From: CAVYXZ01 sp965223835
Lineage (GTDB): Bacteria > Chloroflexota > Anaerolineae > Aggregatilineales > Phototrophicaceae
Direction of reading: 5' to 3'
DNA: 64,000 nucleotides
Assembly: GCA_965223835.1 (NCBI GenBank)
Contig: CBDCXQ010000001.1
Span: forward strand, 3,410,001 to 3,474,000
How positions within the stretch are numbered: position 1 is the first letter of the stretch; each line of letters begins with the position of its first letter. A program made the translations under genes and the position numbers. Below are positions 34,782-44,424 of this stretch, in pieces. The notes below the pieces were generated by a model, which saw nothing but the letters and a program-made list of their open reading frames with translations, searched no databases and had not been told where the DNA came from.

Positions 34782-36011
34782 ATGTCAAAGCAGAAGCACA
34801 TCTATTTCCCCAACCTGGATACAATCCGTTTTTTTGCAGCCATCTCAGTTGTATTCTGGCATCTTGAACAGTTAAAGATTGTGTTCGGCTTCAAAACGCT
34901 TGAAGCGCCCGAATTCTTCTTATACAACATCACATTCTGGGGACCCGACGCCGTTACGCTGTTCTTCGTGCTGAGCGGTTTTCTCATTACCTATCTGTTG
35001 CTGGTTGAGCAAAGTCGAAAAGGTGAGATCAACATCCGCAAGTTCTATTGGCGGCGGGTTTTACGCATCCTGCCGCTTTATTATTTGCTGGTGTTCATGG
35101 GGTTTTTCATGCTGCCAGCGATTGAAGTCGTGACCGGTTTCGAGGGTTTCCAACCCCTTTATGATGATTCGCCCCTAAAGGTGCTCATCAAATTTGTCGA
35201 GTATATGTTTATCCTCCCCCATGTGGGGGCATTCTTTGGCAGCTTTGTCACGGCAATCCCGCAACTGTGGTCGATTGGCGTTGAAGAGAATTTTTATCTG
35301 GTCTGGCCCCGGCTTTTCCGTCGTTTTGAGCAGAACCTGCCCCGCTTCTTACTGGCGTTCATCAGCGTCAAAGTGGCGATTATCATCATCGCCTGGTTAC
35401 TGGAACCAGTCGGCGCAGTGCCAGACGTTATCAAAACACTCCTCAACTTCATCATCTTTATTCATGTAGAAAGCATGGCGGTTGGTGCTCTGGGTGGCTA
35501 TCTCTTATTCAAGCACAAATCGTTCGTCAAAAAGCAGTTATTTAACCGCCTGGTCGAGATCAGTGTGCTGCTCATCATGGTGCTCAACTTGACGGTATTC
35601 TATGCGGGTGAAGAACAGCCCCTGTTACGCTTCTTCATGGCAATCGTCTACCTGGTGTTTATCATGAACGCCTGTGCCAACGAGAATTCACTACTCAAGT
35701 TGGAACACCCGCTGTTCAATCATTTCGGCAAAATCTCATATGGCATTTACATGTACCACGTCATGGTATCGTACTTAATTATGATGGCGCTGGTTTTGTC
35801 CGGCAATCCGCTCACCAACAGTTTTGGCGATAATGTGCTGCTCTATGGGCTGGTAACAGTCGGCACCATTGGGATCGCGCACATCTCCTATGTATATTAC
35901 GAGACGCCGTTCTTGCGTCTTAAAGGTCGCTTCGCAGTGGTTTCCAGCGGTCAACACACCGAAGCGGTGACACCATCCACTGAACCCAAGCCAGTGATTG
36001 TACAATCATGA
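34782..36011 (+). CDS. Membrane acyltransferase, family 3 (OafA/YrhL-like)
   Basis: A 409-residue integral membrane protein with around 10 hydrophobic segments. The start NLDTIRFFAAISVVFWHLEQ has the conserved Arg and His of the acyltransferase 3 family. FFVLSGFLITYLLLVE, RRVLRILPLYYLLV and SIGVEENFYLVWP are further signatures. The family transfers acyl groups, often acetyl, to sugars of surface polysaccharides, lipids or antibiotics. No SGNH domain is fused. The C-terminus is a short hydrophilic tail rich in Thr, Glu and Pro. It overlaps the convergent threonine dehydrogenase gene by 6 bp. Confidence 0.9.
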   Translation: MSKQKHIYFPNLDTIRFFAAISVVFWHLEQLKIVFGFKTLEAPEFFLYNITFWGPDAVTLFFVLSGFLITYLLLVEQSRKGEINIRKFYWRRVLRILPLYYLLVFMGFFMLPAIEVVTGFEGFQPLYDDSPLKVLIKFVEYMFILPHVGAFFGSFVTAIPQLWSIGVEENFYLVWPRLFRRFEQNLPRFLLAFISVKVAIIIIAWLLEPVGAVPDVIKTLLNFIIFIHVESMAVGALGGYLLFKHKSFVKKQLFNRLVEISVLLIMVLNLTVFYAGEEQPLLRFFMAIVYLVFIMNACANENSLLKLEHPLFNHFGKISYGIYMYHVMVSYLIMMALVLSGNPLTNSFGDNVLLYGLVTVGTIGIAHISYVYYETPFLRLKGRFAVVSSGQHTEAVTPSTEPKPVIVQS

Positions 36012-37028
36012 CGCATATTGCTGGCGAATGGTCGGTATCAAGTATTCATTAAAGGCGCGTTCAGCACCATAATCCGGCGACCACCCCCAATCGTGTCGGG
36101 CCGCGCTGTCATCAATGGCTCGCGGCCAGCTATCAACGATATTTTGACGTCCGCTGGTCGGTTCGTAGGTTATTTGCGCTGACGGAAATTCACCTCTGAC
36201 AATTGTCGCAATTTCCGCCGCACTCAGGCTAAAACTGGTGACGTTATATACGAGCTGCGAAAGCTGGTCACGCGACGCATCAGCCAGGGTTAGCAACGCT
36301 TTGATGGCATCGGGCATTGCCATAAACGGAATAGCGGTATCAGGCCGAACAAAAGCGGCATAGGCTTTACCCTGAGCAGCAGCATGGAGCATCTCCGGCG
36401 CATAATCACTGGTTCCACCACTGGGCATGGTCAACGCACTGATAAGGCCAGGAAAGCGCACACTGCGAAAATCAACACCATATTCGTCGGGCGCAGTTGC
36501 CAGTTGGCGATAATGATCTGTGTAATAACGCCCAAGATGCTCACAGTAGAGCTTATTACAACCATAAATGGTGATGGGCAAGGTAAATTCGTTTTCTTTG
36601 AGTGGTGGAACTTGAGATTTGATCTCTAAGTTCGGCAGACCATAAACCGCGATACTGCTGGGGAAGATGAATTTGACGGCGTTCCCGCGCCAGCGGGCCT
36701 GTTCAATCGCCAATTCCAGCAAATTGATGGTACCTTGCACATTGACGCGGTGGGCCGACGCTGGTCGAAATTCTGAATGGGTGCTGAGCAGCGCCGCCAG
36801 ATGATAGATCGTGTCAATCTCATACTCGCTCATCAACGTATCGAGCAAATTTTCATCAAGAATATCGCCAACAATGGTGGTATCGACCAGCGGATGCATT
36901 GTGTCATCCAGGCCACGAATATCCAGTACGACAACCGGCGGTTGGTCCGGCATGGCATGAAGCTGGCGAATCAGTCCATGACCCACCTCACCATTGGCAC
37001 CAGTTATCAGGGTTACTCTCGGTCGCAT
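36006..37028 (-). CDS. tdh: L-threonine 3-dehydrogenase-like SDR
   Basis: A 340-residue extended short-chain dehydrogenase. The NAD site is TLITGANGEVGHGL, followed by YHLAALLSTHSE. The Ser-Tyr-Lys set lies in FIFPSSIAVYG and ITIYGCNKLYCEHLG. RSVRFPGLIS, PSGGTSDYAPEM and PFMAMPDAIKALL match the epimerase-like bacterial threonine dehydrogenases, which oxidise threonine to 2-amino-3-ketobutyrate. The enzyme for the next step, Kbl, is encoded 4 kb upstream on the same strand, which supports the assignment. GAGGA precedes the ATG at 37028; the longer frame to 37073 is not needed. Confidence 0.8.
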   Translation of the reverse strand: MRPRVTLITGANGEVGHGLIRQLHAMPDQPPVVVLDIRGLDDTMHPLVDTTIVGDILDENLLDTLMSEYEIDTIYHLAALLSTHSEFRPASAHRVNVQGTINLLELAIEQARWRGNAVKFIFPSSIAVYGLPNLEIKSQVPPLKENEFTLPITIYGCNKLYCEHLGRYYTDHYRQLATAPDEYGVDFRSVRFPGLISALTMPSGGTSDYAPEMLHAAAQGKAYAAFVRPDTAIPFMAMPDAIKALLTLADASRDQLSQLVYNVTSFSLSAAEIATIVRGEFPSAQITYEPTSGRQNIVDSWPRAIDDSAARHDWGWSPDYGAERAFNEYLIPTIRQQYAS

Positions 37029-37161
37029 CAGCTTCCTCGGCTTAACTAAAAGAATAGTAACGGGCGTAATCACCCACTAACAGAATAGCGACGATATTGG
37101 CATAAATGCAAGAAGCGAACCCGGTGGCCCGCTTCCTGCAAAATTTCATCATCAAACCTGG

Positions 37162-38214
37162 TTACACCAGCCGAATCTCTTTACCCGTTTGCTCGCTCTG
37201 GTAGATGGCATCCAGAATCGTCAGCACTTGCAGCGACTGCTCTGCCGGGACCGGCGAGGGCGCACCCTCAGCGATGGCCGTTGCGAATTCCAAGCATTCC
37301 AGCGCATGCGGTTCCATCGTATCTCGGGTGAGTTTTAATGACTTATTGTAATGCTGCTGGGACTCATAGTTGGTATAGTAAATCTCACCTTTGGGCCAGT
37401 GGCTGCCGCCCTGCGTACCATACAGCCACATCTGCATGTCTTCGCCGGGCGTGTCATGGTGCAACAACCAACTGACTTCCAAAATGAGGGTCGCCCCATT
37501 ATCAAAGCGAATGAAGGCAGCGGCAAATTCCTCGACATCCCAATCTTTGGGTACGGGATTAGCCGACCATACACTGAACTGACCATCCATTTGCGCCAAT
37601 TCGGTGCGGGCGACGCCGTTTACCGAAATAGGATTCGGGTTGCCCATCATCCAGAGGGTCAGGTCCAGAATATGGACGCCAATATCAATCGTCGCGCCAC
37701 CACCACTGTGTTGCTTGAGGACAAAGCCCGGCCCAGGCAGAAAACCGGCCCGGCGCAACATCCAACTGCGGGCATGATAAATATCACCCAACGAACCCGC
37801 GTCAATTTCAGCTTTCAACGCCCGCGAACTGCCATGAAAACGGAAATGCTGGGCAGTCATTAGCATTTTGCCAGACGCATCACGGGCGGCGATTATCTTC
37901 TCAATTTCGCCGGGCGTGGGGGCCAGGGGCTTCTCACATATCACATGTTTTCCAGCTTCCAGCGCAGCGATGGATAGCGGCGCATGGTACATATTGGGCG
38001 TACATACATCGATAATGTCAATATCAGGGTCGTTGATGAGTTCAGCGCTGTCAGTGGTTAGTTTACTGACGCCATTGGCCTCACCCCATTGCTGGAGAAC
38101 ACCAGCATGAATATCACTACCAGCAACGACCTCAGCATGTTCCGAAGCCGCCCAGCCGGGCATATGCGTGCGGGCAATGCCGCCCACGCCGATAACACCT
38201 ACTTTTAAAGTCAT
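37162..38214 (-). CDS. Gfo/Idh/MocA oxidoreductase, tandem copy A
   Basis: A 350-residue NAD(P)-dependent sugar dehydrogenase. VGVIGVGGIARTHMPGW is the nucleotide loop, KHVICEKPLAPTP has the conserved Lys, and GGGATIDIGVHILDLTLW has the catalytic Asp and His. By eye about three quarters of the residues match the neighbouring copy at 38346, including the insert GEDMQMWLYGTQGGSHWPK, so the two come from a tandem duplication. GGGAGA precedes the ATG. A weak hairpin (37112-37135) lies between its stop and the next gene. Substrate unknown. Confidence 0.9.
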   Translation of the reverse strand: MTLKVGVIGVGGIARTHMPGWAASEHAEVVAGSDIHAGVLQQWGEANGVSKLTTDSAELINDPDIDIIDVCTPNMYHAPLSIAALEAGKHVICEKPLAPTPGEIEKIIAARDASGKMLMTAQHFRFHGSSRALKAEIDAGSLGDIYHARSWMLRRAGFLPGPGFVLKQHSGGGATIDIGVHILDLTLWMMGNPNPISVNGVARTELAQMDGQFSVWSANPVPKDWDVEEFAAAFIRFDNGATLILEVSWLLHHDTPGEDMQMWLYGTQGGSHWPKGEIYYTNYESQQHYNKSLKLTRDTMEPHALECLEFATAIAEGAPSPVPAEQSLQVLTILDAIYQSEQTGKEIRLV

Positions 38215-38345
38215 TCAAAATCTCCCAGATGAGCCAAAGCTCAAAGTAAAATCTGTAAGGGGGTCGGCTTAACCGGATAATGCAAGCGCCCCCTACATCT
38301 ATGTCAGCGAATAAACTGGCATTTCGGTAAATGCGATTGTGTCGC

Positions 38346-39395
38346 CTAGTCCAGGCGGACTTCAGCACCAGTCTCCTGGCTCCGATAAATACCATCCAGG
38401 ATGGTCGCAACTTGCAACGATTGCTCGGCGGGAACGGGTGATGGCGCACCGTCCACCAGTGCCTGCGCGAATTCCACACATTCCAGCGCATGTGGTTCCA
38501 TCGTATCGTTGGTGAGTTTCAACGTGCGGTTATAGTGCTGTTGGCTGGTGTAATTAGTTTCATACACCTCACACTTGGGCCAGTGACTGCCACCCTGTGT
38601 GCCATACAGCCACATCTGCATATCTTCACCCTGCGTGTCATGATGCAGCATCCAGCTAATTTCCAGCATCAACGTCGCGCCATTTTCAAAACGCACGAAG
38701 GCCACCGCAAATTCTTCCACATCAATTTCTTTAGGGATCATCCCCCAGCGACTAAAAGCTCCATCAATCTCTGCCAGATCGCGACGAGCAACACCGGTAA
38801 CAGCCACCGGCTTGGGATTGCCCAGGAACCACAGCGTCAGGTCCAGAATATGCACGCCAATATCAATCGTCGCGCCACCCCCACTGTGCTGCTTGAGGAT
38901 GAAACCGGGGCGGCCTGGTAAACCGGCACGGCGCAACATCCAACTGCGGGCATGGTATATATCACCCAGCGCACCGGCATCAATCTCAGCCTTCATCGCC
39001 CGTGAATTGCCCTTGAAGCGGAAATGTTGGGCCGTCATCAGCATTTTGCCAGAGGCATCACGGGCAGCGATCATTTCCTGAATTTTATCGGGTGTCGGGG
39101 CCAGTGGCTTTTCGCAAATAACATGTTTACCCGCTTGCATGGCAGCGATCGCCAGCGGCGCGTGATACATATTGGGGGTACAGATGTCGATAATGTCAAT
39201 GTCGGGATGATTAATGAGATCATCGGCGCTGGTCGACAATGTGGGAACATTATAGGTTGATCCCCATTGTTGCAAAGCGGCTTCGCTGATGTCACTGCCG
39301 GCAATCACCTCAGCGTTTTCCGATGCTTCCCAACCGGGCATGTGAGTACGTGCGATGCCCCCCACGCCGACAACACCGACTTTTAAAGTAGTCAT
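38346..39395 (-). CDS. Gfo/Idh/MocA oxidoreductase, tandem copy B
   Basis: A 349-residue paralogue of the copy at 37162, with the same motifs: GVVGVGGIARTHMPGW, HVICEKPLAPTP and GGGATIDIGVHILDL. Differences cluster in the loop after the nucleotide domain (DLAEIDGAFSRWGMIPKEID) and near residues 45-60, which could change the sugar accepted. AGGAG lies before the ATG. The 131 bp between the two copies contain a G5/C5 inverted repeat (38255-38295) without a T run. A third, more distant relative lies 20 bp upstream at 39416. Confidence 0.9.
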   Translation of the reverse strand: MTTLKVGVVGVGGIARTHMPGWEASENAEVIAGSDISEAALQQWGSTYNVPTLSTSADDLINHPDIDIIDICTPNMYHAPLAIAAMQAGKHVICEKPLAPTPDKIQEMIAARDASGKMLMTAQHFRFKGNSRAMKAEIDAGALGDIYHARSWMLRRAGLPGRPGFILKQHSGGGATIDIGVHILDLTLWFLGNPKPVAVTGVARRDLAEIDGAFSRWGMIPKEIDVEEFAVAFVRFENGATLMLEISWMLHHDTQGEDMQMWLYGTQGGSHWPKCEVYETNYTSQQHYNRTLKLTNDTMEPHALECVEFAQALVDGAPSPVPAEQSLQVATILDGIYRSQETGAEVRLD

Positions 39396-39415
39396 GAATA
39401 TCTCCTAAAATCGAA

Positions 39416-40420
39416 CTAAGATTTTGCTGGCGTGACCCAGGTTTGATCTTGTGCGGCCTGATAAAACGCTTCCATGACGGCGCTACGGGCAGCCGCTTCC
39501 TGGGGCGTTACCAGCGATACGCCTTCTTTACCCATGATCGCGTCAAAGAACAGTTCAAAGGCATGCGGCCAGGCTTCGGGCAGGTCCGTCCAGGGCGATT
39601 CACCATCGGCACCGTCAACATGTTCGCTCTTGAAGTAAAAGTCGCGGCTATTCACATGCGCATGACCTTCGGTACCGCTAATGATGAGGCCAACTGGATG
39701 CGCGACATCCACCCAGCCCCCGCCCAGGCTGCCGATCACACCGTTCTCAAAGCGCATTAGGCCTTCGCCGGTTTCGTCCAGATCACCGTAAAGATCAGTG
39801 ATACTGGCAAGTGTGGCGGTCACGCTGGCAACATCGCCCAGTAGCCACATCATAATATCGAGCGAATGCGTACCCAGATCACCAAATGCACCGATACCGG
39901 CCTGCTCAAGATCGGTCATCCATAGCCATTCCGGCGTAAACCAGTCGCCAAGTGAGCCAGAATGATAATTGGTGTGGCGCAGGCGCGTGATTTTACCGAA
40001 AGCACCATTCGCAATCTGTGTCTTTAGAAACTGGTGAACCGGCGCACCCCGCATAAAGTAACCAGTCTGGAAAAACACCGCTGCGTCCTCAATCGCCCGC
40101 GCCATTGCGAAGGCATCAGCCGCCCCCATGCCAAGCGGTTTCTCGACAAACAGGTGCTTTTTGGCATCAGCAGCGGCTTCGACCAGGTCTTGATGACGGT
40201 TGGTCTCAGCACAAATAACAACCGACTCGATTTCCGGGTCCGACCAGATAGCGCTGACGTCGGCCACTCGCTCCGCGTCTAATTCAGCCGCCCGTTTGTC
40301 GGCCCGCTCAACGTCATGATCCCAGACCAATTTAGCCACGACATCATTACGCTCGTTAATACGTTTGATAAACCCCGGGGTGTGGATGTGCGCACAACCC
40401 ACTAAGGCGGTTTTATGCAT
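39416..40420 (-). CDS. Gfo/Idh/MocA oxidoreductase
   Basis: A 334-residue member of the family, clearly distant from the two copies downstream. The start ALVGCAHIHTPGF is an atypical nucleotide loop (GCAHIH instead of GxGxxG). LFVEKPLGMG has the conserved Lys, and FGDLGTHSLDIMMWLLG the Asp/His pair. The altered glycine loop resembles that of a few family members seen next to AP-endonuclease-like sugar genes, but I cannot name its substrate. The ATG at 40420 has GAGGAG 7 bases upstream. It is 20 bp ahead of copy B, so the three form one transcription unit. Confidence 0.87.
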   Translation of the reverse strand: MHKTALVGCAHIHTPGFIKRINERNDVVAKLVWDHDVERADKRAAELDAERVADVSAIWSDPEIESVVICAETNRHQDLVEAAADAKKHLFVEKPLGMGAADAFAMARAIEDAAVFFQTGYFMRGAPVHQFLKTQIANGAFGKITRLRHTNYHSGSLGDWFTPEWLWMTDLEQAGIGAFGDLGTHSLDIMMWLLGDVASVTATLASITDLYGDLDETGEGLMRFENGVIGSLGGGWVDVAHPVGLIISGTEGHAHVNSRDFYFKSEHVDGADGESPWTDLPEAWPHAFELFFDAIMGKEGVSLVTPQEAAARSAVMEAFYQAAQDQTWVTPAKS

Positions 40421-40615
40421 CAGAAAACTCCTCTTCAAAGGCAAATACAACTTGCAAGTATAACGCCATTAGTGATGCGGCAATAGGGCCGCTCAACCAG
40501 AAAGAACGTAAATTTTACAAAGATGCTTGTTAGCAAAGGAGACAAGACCCAAACCATCAGCGAATTGCCCTGGAACAATTGATTCTGAAGCAAAAACTGT
40601 ATGAAATGCCAGGGA

Positions 40616-41260
40616 TTATTCCAGTATTTCTCGAACCTTCGCGGCGACGACTTCGCCCAGTTTAAGGTGTGCCTCCGCCTCAAAATGGATGCCATCGACC
40701 GGACTGGATTCGATAATATCACCCACATTGAGGAAATAAACGCCGTAGTATTCAGCCACGTCGCGATAATGGGTAGCCAACTGGCGCGATTTCTCTGGGC
40801 CACCCGCGAAGTCATCGGCCAGCAGTTTGGGAATGACGGGCGTGGTTGGCGGTGGACACAACAGCAGGACTTGCGGTGCAGTGTCGTTCGGTCCAGTCGG
40901 CGTCACTCGAATAGAATCGACCAGGAATCCGGCTCCACTGGCTATATCGTAAGCCGACTTCCCAAAGCGATGTTTGAGGTCGTTGGTTCCCAGCATCAGC
41001 ACCACCAGATCAATTGGCTGATGCGTTTCCAGACAGGGCAGCAAGTAGGTATACCCATTCCGGTTCGGCGAAAGCGGATCGTCCCAGACGGTGGTGCGTC
41101 CACCAAGTCCTTCTTCATTAATCCAGTATTCCGGGCCGAGTGTATCGCGCAAAACCCCGGCCCAGCGTGTGTGAATGTCATAGCGCGGGATATGTGCCAG
41201 CGTCGTCACCGGAATACAACCCCAGGTATTGGAATCGCCATAACATACGATATTTTTCAT
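40616..41260 (-). CDS. SGNH/GDSL hydrolase (arylesterase-like)
   Basis: A 214-residue SGNH hydrolase. Block I is CYGDSNTWG with Ser10 as nucleophile, block II has the Gly in EEGLGGRTT, and block III is LMLGTNDLK with the Asn. Block V is DGIHFEAEAH with the catalytic Asp/His, so all four are present. These enzymes deacylate small esters, sugars or lipids. There is no signal peptide, so it is cytoplasmic. Its ATG overlaps the stop of the Kbl gene by 4 bases (ATGA), indicating coupled translation. 195 bp without an evident gene follow before the oxidoreductase cluster. Confidence 0.9.
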   Translation of the reverse strand: MKNIVCYGDSNTWGCIPVTTLAHIPRYDIHTRWAGVLRDTLGPEYWINEEGLGGRTTVWDDPLSPNRNGYTYLLPCLETHQPIDLVVLMLGTNDLKHRFGKSAYDIASGAGFLVDSIRVTPTGPNDTAPQVLLLCPPPTTPVIPKLLADDFAGGPEKSRQLATHYRDVAEYYGVYFLNVGDIIESSPVDGIHFEAEAHLKLGEVVAAKVREILE

Positions 41261-42435
41261 GAAATGACCCCCAGTGCTTGGCCGACGGTTTCAAACGCTG
41301 CTAAGGCTTGCTCCAAATCGGCCTGTGAATGCGCGGCTGTATTCATCACGCGGATGCGGGCCAATCCCTGCGGCACGGTTGGGAAACCAATCGCCATCGC
41401 GAATACACCTTCAGCAAACAAGCGGCGGCTAAATTCCTGAGCAAGGGGTGCTTCGCCGAGCATCACCGGAACGATGGGCGTTTCACTGTGACCAACATCG
41501 AAACCCAGCGTCTGCATCTCCCGCTTCATGAAGTCGGCATTCGACCACAAGCGCTGCACCAGCTCATCGGAGTGTTCGAGAATGTCAACCGCTTCCAGGC
41601 AGGCCGCAACATCCGGCACCGTCATCGCACTGGAAAAGAGGAAGGGTCGTCCCCGTTGTCGCAGCCAGTCGATAATGACTTGCTTCCCGGCGACAATGCC
41701 CCCAACCGCGCCAAAGGCCTTGCTCATCGTGCCGACTTCAATATCAACTTTGCCGTGTAAATCGAAGTGATCGACAATACCCCGGCCACCGCGTCCGAGG
41801 ACGCCTTCACCATGCGCATCATCCACCATGAGCAGAATATCGTGTTCACGGGCAACTTCATACAAATCGGGCAGTGGCGCGATGTCACCATCCATACTGA
41901 ACACACCATCGGTGATAATCAGCCGCCGGTTGTATTCGGTCGTCTCGGCGATCTTTTGCCGCAGGTCGGCGACATTGTTATGCTCATAAGCCACGATCTG
42001 TGCCCGACTCAGGCGGCAACCATCAATGATGCTGGCGTGATTGAGACGATCTGAGAAGATAACATCACCCCGCCCCACCAATGCCGGAATCGTCGCCAGA
42101 TTCGCGGTAAAGCCACTTTGCAAGGTGACAACCGCCTCAACCCCTTTAAATTGCGCCAGTCGCGTTTCCAGTTGATTGTGCAGCGTCATGGTCCCGGCGA
42201 TGGTCCGCACCGCACCCGGCCCAATGCCATACGTATCAATTGCATTTTTGGCGGCTTCGCGCAGCCGGGGATGATTGGCAAGGCCGAGGTAATTATTCGC
42301 ACAGAAATTGAGCACGGTCTGACCATCAACGGTGATCTGCCCACCCATTGCACTTTCAATCGTGCGGATGGTGTTAAACAGGCCCTGCTCTTTGAGTTCT
42401 TCCAATTGTTCAGTTAAAAAGGTGGTCTTGTCCAT
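41257..42435 (-). CDS. kbl: Glycine C-acetyltransferase (2-amino-3-ketobutyrate CoA ligase)
   Basis: A 392-residue PLP enzyme of the alpha-oxoamine synthase family that splits 2-amino-3-ketobutyrate with CoA into glycine and acetyl-CoA. FCANNYLGLANHP, GAVRTIAGTMTLHNQLE, FSDRLNHASIIDGCRLS, MVDDAHGEGVLGRGGRG and GTMSKAFGAVGG, with the PLP Lys in the last, match the family closely. The closest relatives by motif are Kbl rather than BioF or HemA, and a threonine dehydrogenase gene on the same strand supports this. GGAGG lies 4 bases before the ATG. Confidence 0.93.
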   Translation of the reverse strand: MDKTTFLTEQLEELKEQGLFNTIRTIESAMGGQITVDGQTVLNFCANNYLGLANHPRLREAAKNAIDTYGIGPGAVRTIAGTMTLHNQLETRLAQFKGVEAVVTLQSGFTANLATIPALVGRGDVIFSDRLNHASIIDGCRLSRAQIVAYEHNNVADLRQKIAETTEYNRRLIITDGVFSMDGDIAPLPDLYEVAREHDILLMVDDAHGEGVLGRGGRGIVDHFDLHGKVDIEVGTMSKAFGAVGGIVAGKQVIIDWLRQRGRPFLFSSAMTVPDVAACLEAVDILEHSDELVQRLWSNADFMKREMQTLGFDVGHSETPIVPVMLGEAPLAQEFSRRLFAEGVFAMAIGFPTVPQGLARIRVMNTAAHSQADLEQALAAFETVGQALGVIS

Positions 42436-42588
42436 ATGCCCTCCGCTTGACCGCCGAAGTGTGCCGATTGTACCATGCTGACTTGAAGCCTGCAGCTACG
42501 TTGTATATCATGTTGCCAGCAAACGCTATCGTCATATTGAACACTCAAGCACTGCAAAGGATTGCGGGAAGTGGAAGGGAACTTGATT

Positions 42589-43368
42589 ATGGTGCAACAA
42601 ATTGTGGTGCAATATGTGATCCCAATTATCATCATCTTTGGCATCGCTTACGCAGTCAGTCGGTTCGCGCCACGAATCGTGCAGAATGTGCTGGGACTCA
42701 GCGGATATGCCCCAGAACAATTACGACCACGCGAAGAACGGCAGCGCACCCTGAATGATCTGTTTGCCAGCTCCATCAGCGTGGGCGTGTTTATCCTGGC
42801 CGCGTTGTTCACACTGGGATTATTCGTCGATACGACGACCCTCATCTGGATGATCGGTTTGTTTAGTGCGGCCTTTGGGCTGGGGGCACGCCCGCTGATT
42901 AGTGATTTTCTGACCGGGATTGGCTTCATCTTCGAAGACACATTTGATGTCGGTGAGAAGGTCGAAATGCTGGGGGTTGAAGGGGTAATCGAAAAAATTA
43001 ACCTGCGCACGACGTTGATGCGTTCGCCAGGTGGCGAACTATATATTATTCCCAACGGTGAAATTCGCGTGATACGCAACTTTAGCCGGGGCCGCTTCTC
43101 AACGGCGAACGTGACGCTGAAAATAGCAGCGGCAGACCTCAACCGGGCATTGCCCCTGCTGCAAGAATTGGGACCAGAAGCCGTTTCCTTACTACCAAAT
43201 CTTCTGGAACCCTGGCAGGTGGTGAGCGAATCGGGCACGATTGGGGATAAAGCTGAACTCACCTTGTTGACCAAAACCCGCTTTGGTAAAGCGGCGGAGA
43301 TGCGCCCGCGACTGCTGGCATTGGTACAAGAACGCCTGGAGCAAGCGGAGATCAGTCTGGCTGGTTAG
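42589..43368 (+). CDS. Small MscS-like mechanosensitive channel
   Basis: A 259-residue membrane protein with a first hydrophobic segment at residues 5-23, a second near 65-82, and the pore-lining helix AAFGLGARPLISDFLTGIGFIFED near 95. This is followed by the beta domain (FDVGEKVEMLGVEGVIEKINLRTT and IIPNGEI) that is the MscS signature. The C-terminal alpha/beta domain is short. It would release ions on hypo-osmotic shock. The ATG at 42589, 8 bases after AAGGGA, is chosen over an upstream TTG at 42562. Confidence 0.88.
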   Translation: MVQQIVVQYVIPIIIIFGIAYAVSRFAPRIVQNVLGLSGYAPEQLRPREERQRTLNDLFASSISVGVFILAALFTLGLFVDTTTLIWMIGLFSAAFGLGARPLISDFLTGIGFIFEDTFDVGEKVEMLGVEGVIEKINLRTTLMRSPGGELYIIPNGEIRVIRNFSRGRFSTANVTLKIAAADLNRALPLLQELGPEAVSLLPNLLEPWQVVSESGTIGDKAELTLLTKTRFGKAAEMRPRLLALVQERLEQAEISLAG

Positions 43369-43389
43369 GGAATCACTCGCAGCTATGGG

Positions 43390-44424
43390 TCATAAGCGAT
43401 TTATCGTCACGGGTTGGCCGGTCCGAGCGGATTCATAAATGGCGAGCACTGCCTGCAAAGCCACTCGACCGCCGACACCATTAACATAAGGTTCACGATT
43501 GGCTCGGATGGCGGCCAGCATATCGGCAAATACCTGTGCATGACTGGTCCCATAGATGTGCTGCGCAGCGTTTGATTGCGCTTGCAGGATTGACTCTTCC
43601 TGTTCTAAATCGCCAGCAACTTTCCACATTTCCTTGTGGTTGAGCGCGACCCCGCCAATCTTCACCGACCCCTGCTCACCCAACAAGGTGATGGATCCTT
43701 CAATATCGGTCGGGAAGGTGATGGTCGAGGCTTCGATGGAGGCCAATGCGCCGCTGGCAAAGCGCAGCACCGCAACGATTGTATCCTCCGCTTCCATCTG
43801 GTGGGCCAACGTTGCCGAATAGGCAAACACGCTGACCAGCGGTTCGTTCATCAACCAGATGAGCGCATCAACGTGATGAATCGACTGATTCATGAGCGCA
43901 CCACCATCCATCGCCCAGGTGCCGTGCCAGCCATCGTCATAGTATGCCTGTTTGCGATACCAGCGTACGGTGGCATTGCCCAACAACAAGCGGCCTAGCT
44001 TGCCCGCCTGCACGGCCTGTCGCAGATCTTGAATGGGTGGATTGTAGCGATTTTGAAACACGACACTCAGCTTCACATCATTGTCACGCGCTGCCGCAAT
44101 CATCGCATCGGCATCGGCCAAAGAGAGCGCCATTGGCTTTTCGACGATGACATGTTTACCCGCTTCAGCAGCAGCAATTGCCATCTCAGCGTGCAAGCCG
44201 GACGGTGTACAGATGTTGACGACATCCACATCATCCCGGCGCAACAGATCAAAATAATCCAGGTGCGGTTCTGCGTCATATTCATCGGCAAACCGGTAGG
44301 CCCGTTCTTCGACTACATCGGCCACAGCCGTCAATTTTGAATCCGGGAGACCTTGAAGCGCCCGCACATGATGCGGCGCAATGCGACCACAGCCGATGAG
44401 TCCGAAGCGGAGGATGTCAGCCAT
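43390..44424 (-). CDS. Gfo/Idh/MocA oxidoreductase
   Basis: A 344-residue NAD(P)-dependent dehydrogenase with GLIGCGRIAPHHVRAL, HVIVEKPMALSLADAD and AMDGGALMNQSIHHVDALIW. The Asn/Gln/His layout of the last motif is that of UDP-sugar or myo-inositol dehydrogenase-like branches, such as WbpB-type proteins. It stands apart from the 37-40 kb cluster and is divergent from the GH2 gene across 148 bp, so the two may share a control region. An AGAGG precedes the ATG. Substrate unknown. Confidence 0.9.
   Translation of the reverse strand: MADILRFGLIGCGRIAPHHVRALQGLPDSKLTAVADVVEERAYRFADEYDAEPHLDYFDLLRRDDVDVVNICTPSGLHAEMAIAAAEAGKHVIVEKPMALSLADADAMIAAARDNDVKLSVVFQNRYNPPIQDLRQAVQAGKLGRLLLGNATVRWYRKQAYYDDGWHGTWAMDGGALMNQSIHHVDALIWLMNEPLVSVFAYSATLAHQMEAEDTIVAVLRFASGALASIEASTITFPTDIEGSITLLGEQGSVKIGGVALNHKEMWKVAGDLEQEESILQAQSNAAQHIYGTSHAQVFADMLAAIRANREPYVNGVGGRVALQAVLAIYESARTGQPVTINRL

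Noticed and set aside
38255..38295. G5/C5 inverted repeat as a terminator
   Set aside because: The arms are far apart with a bulge, and no T run follows on either strand.
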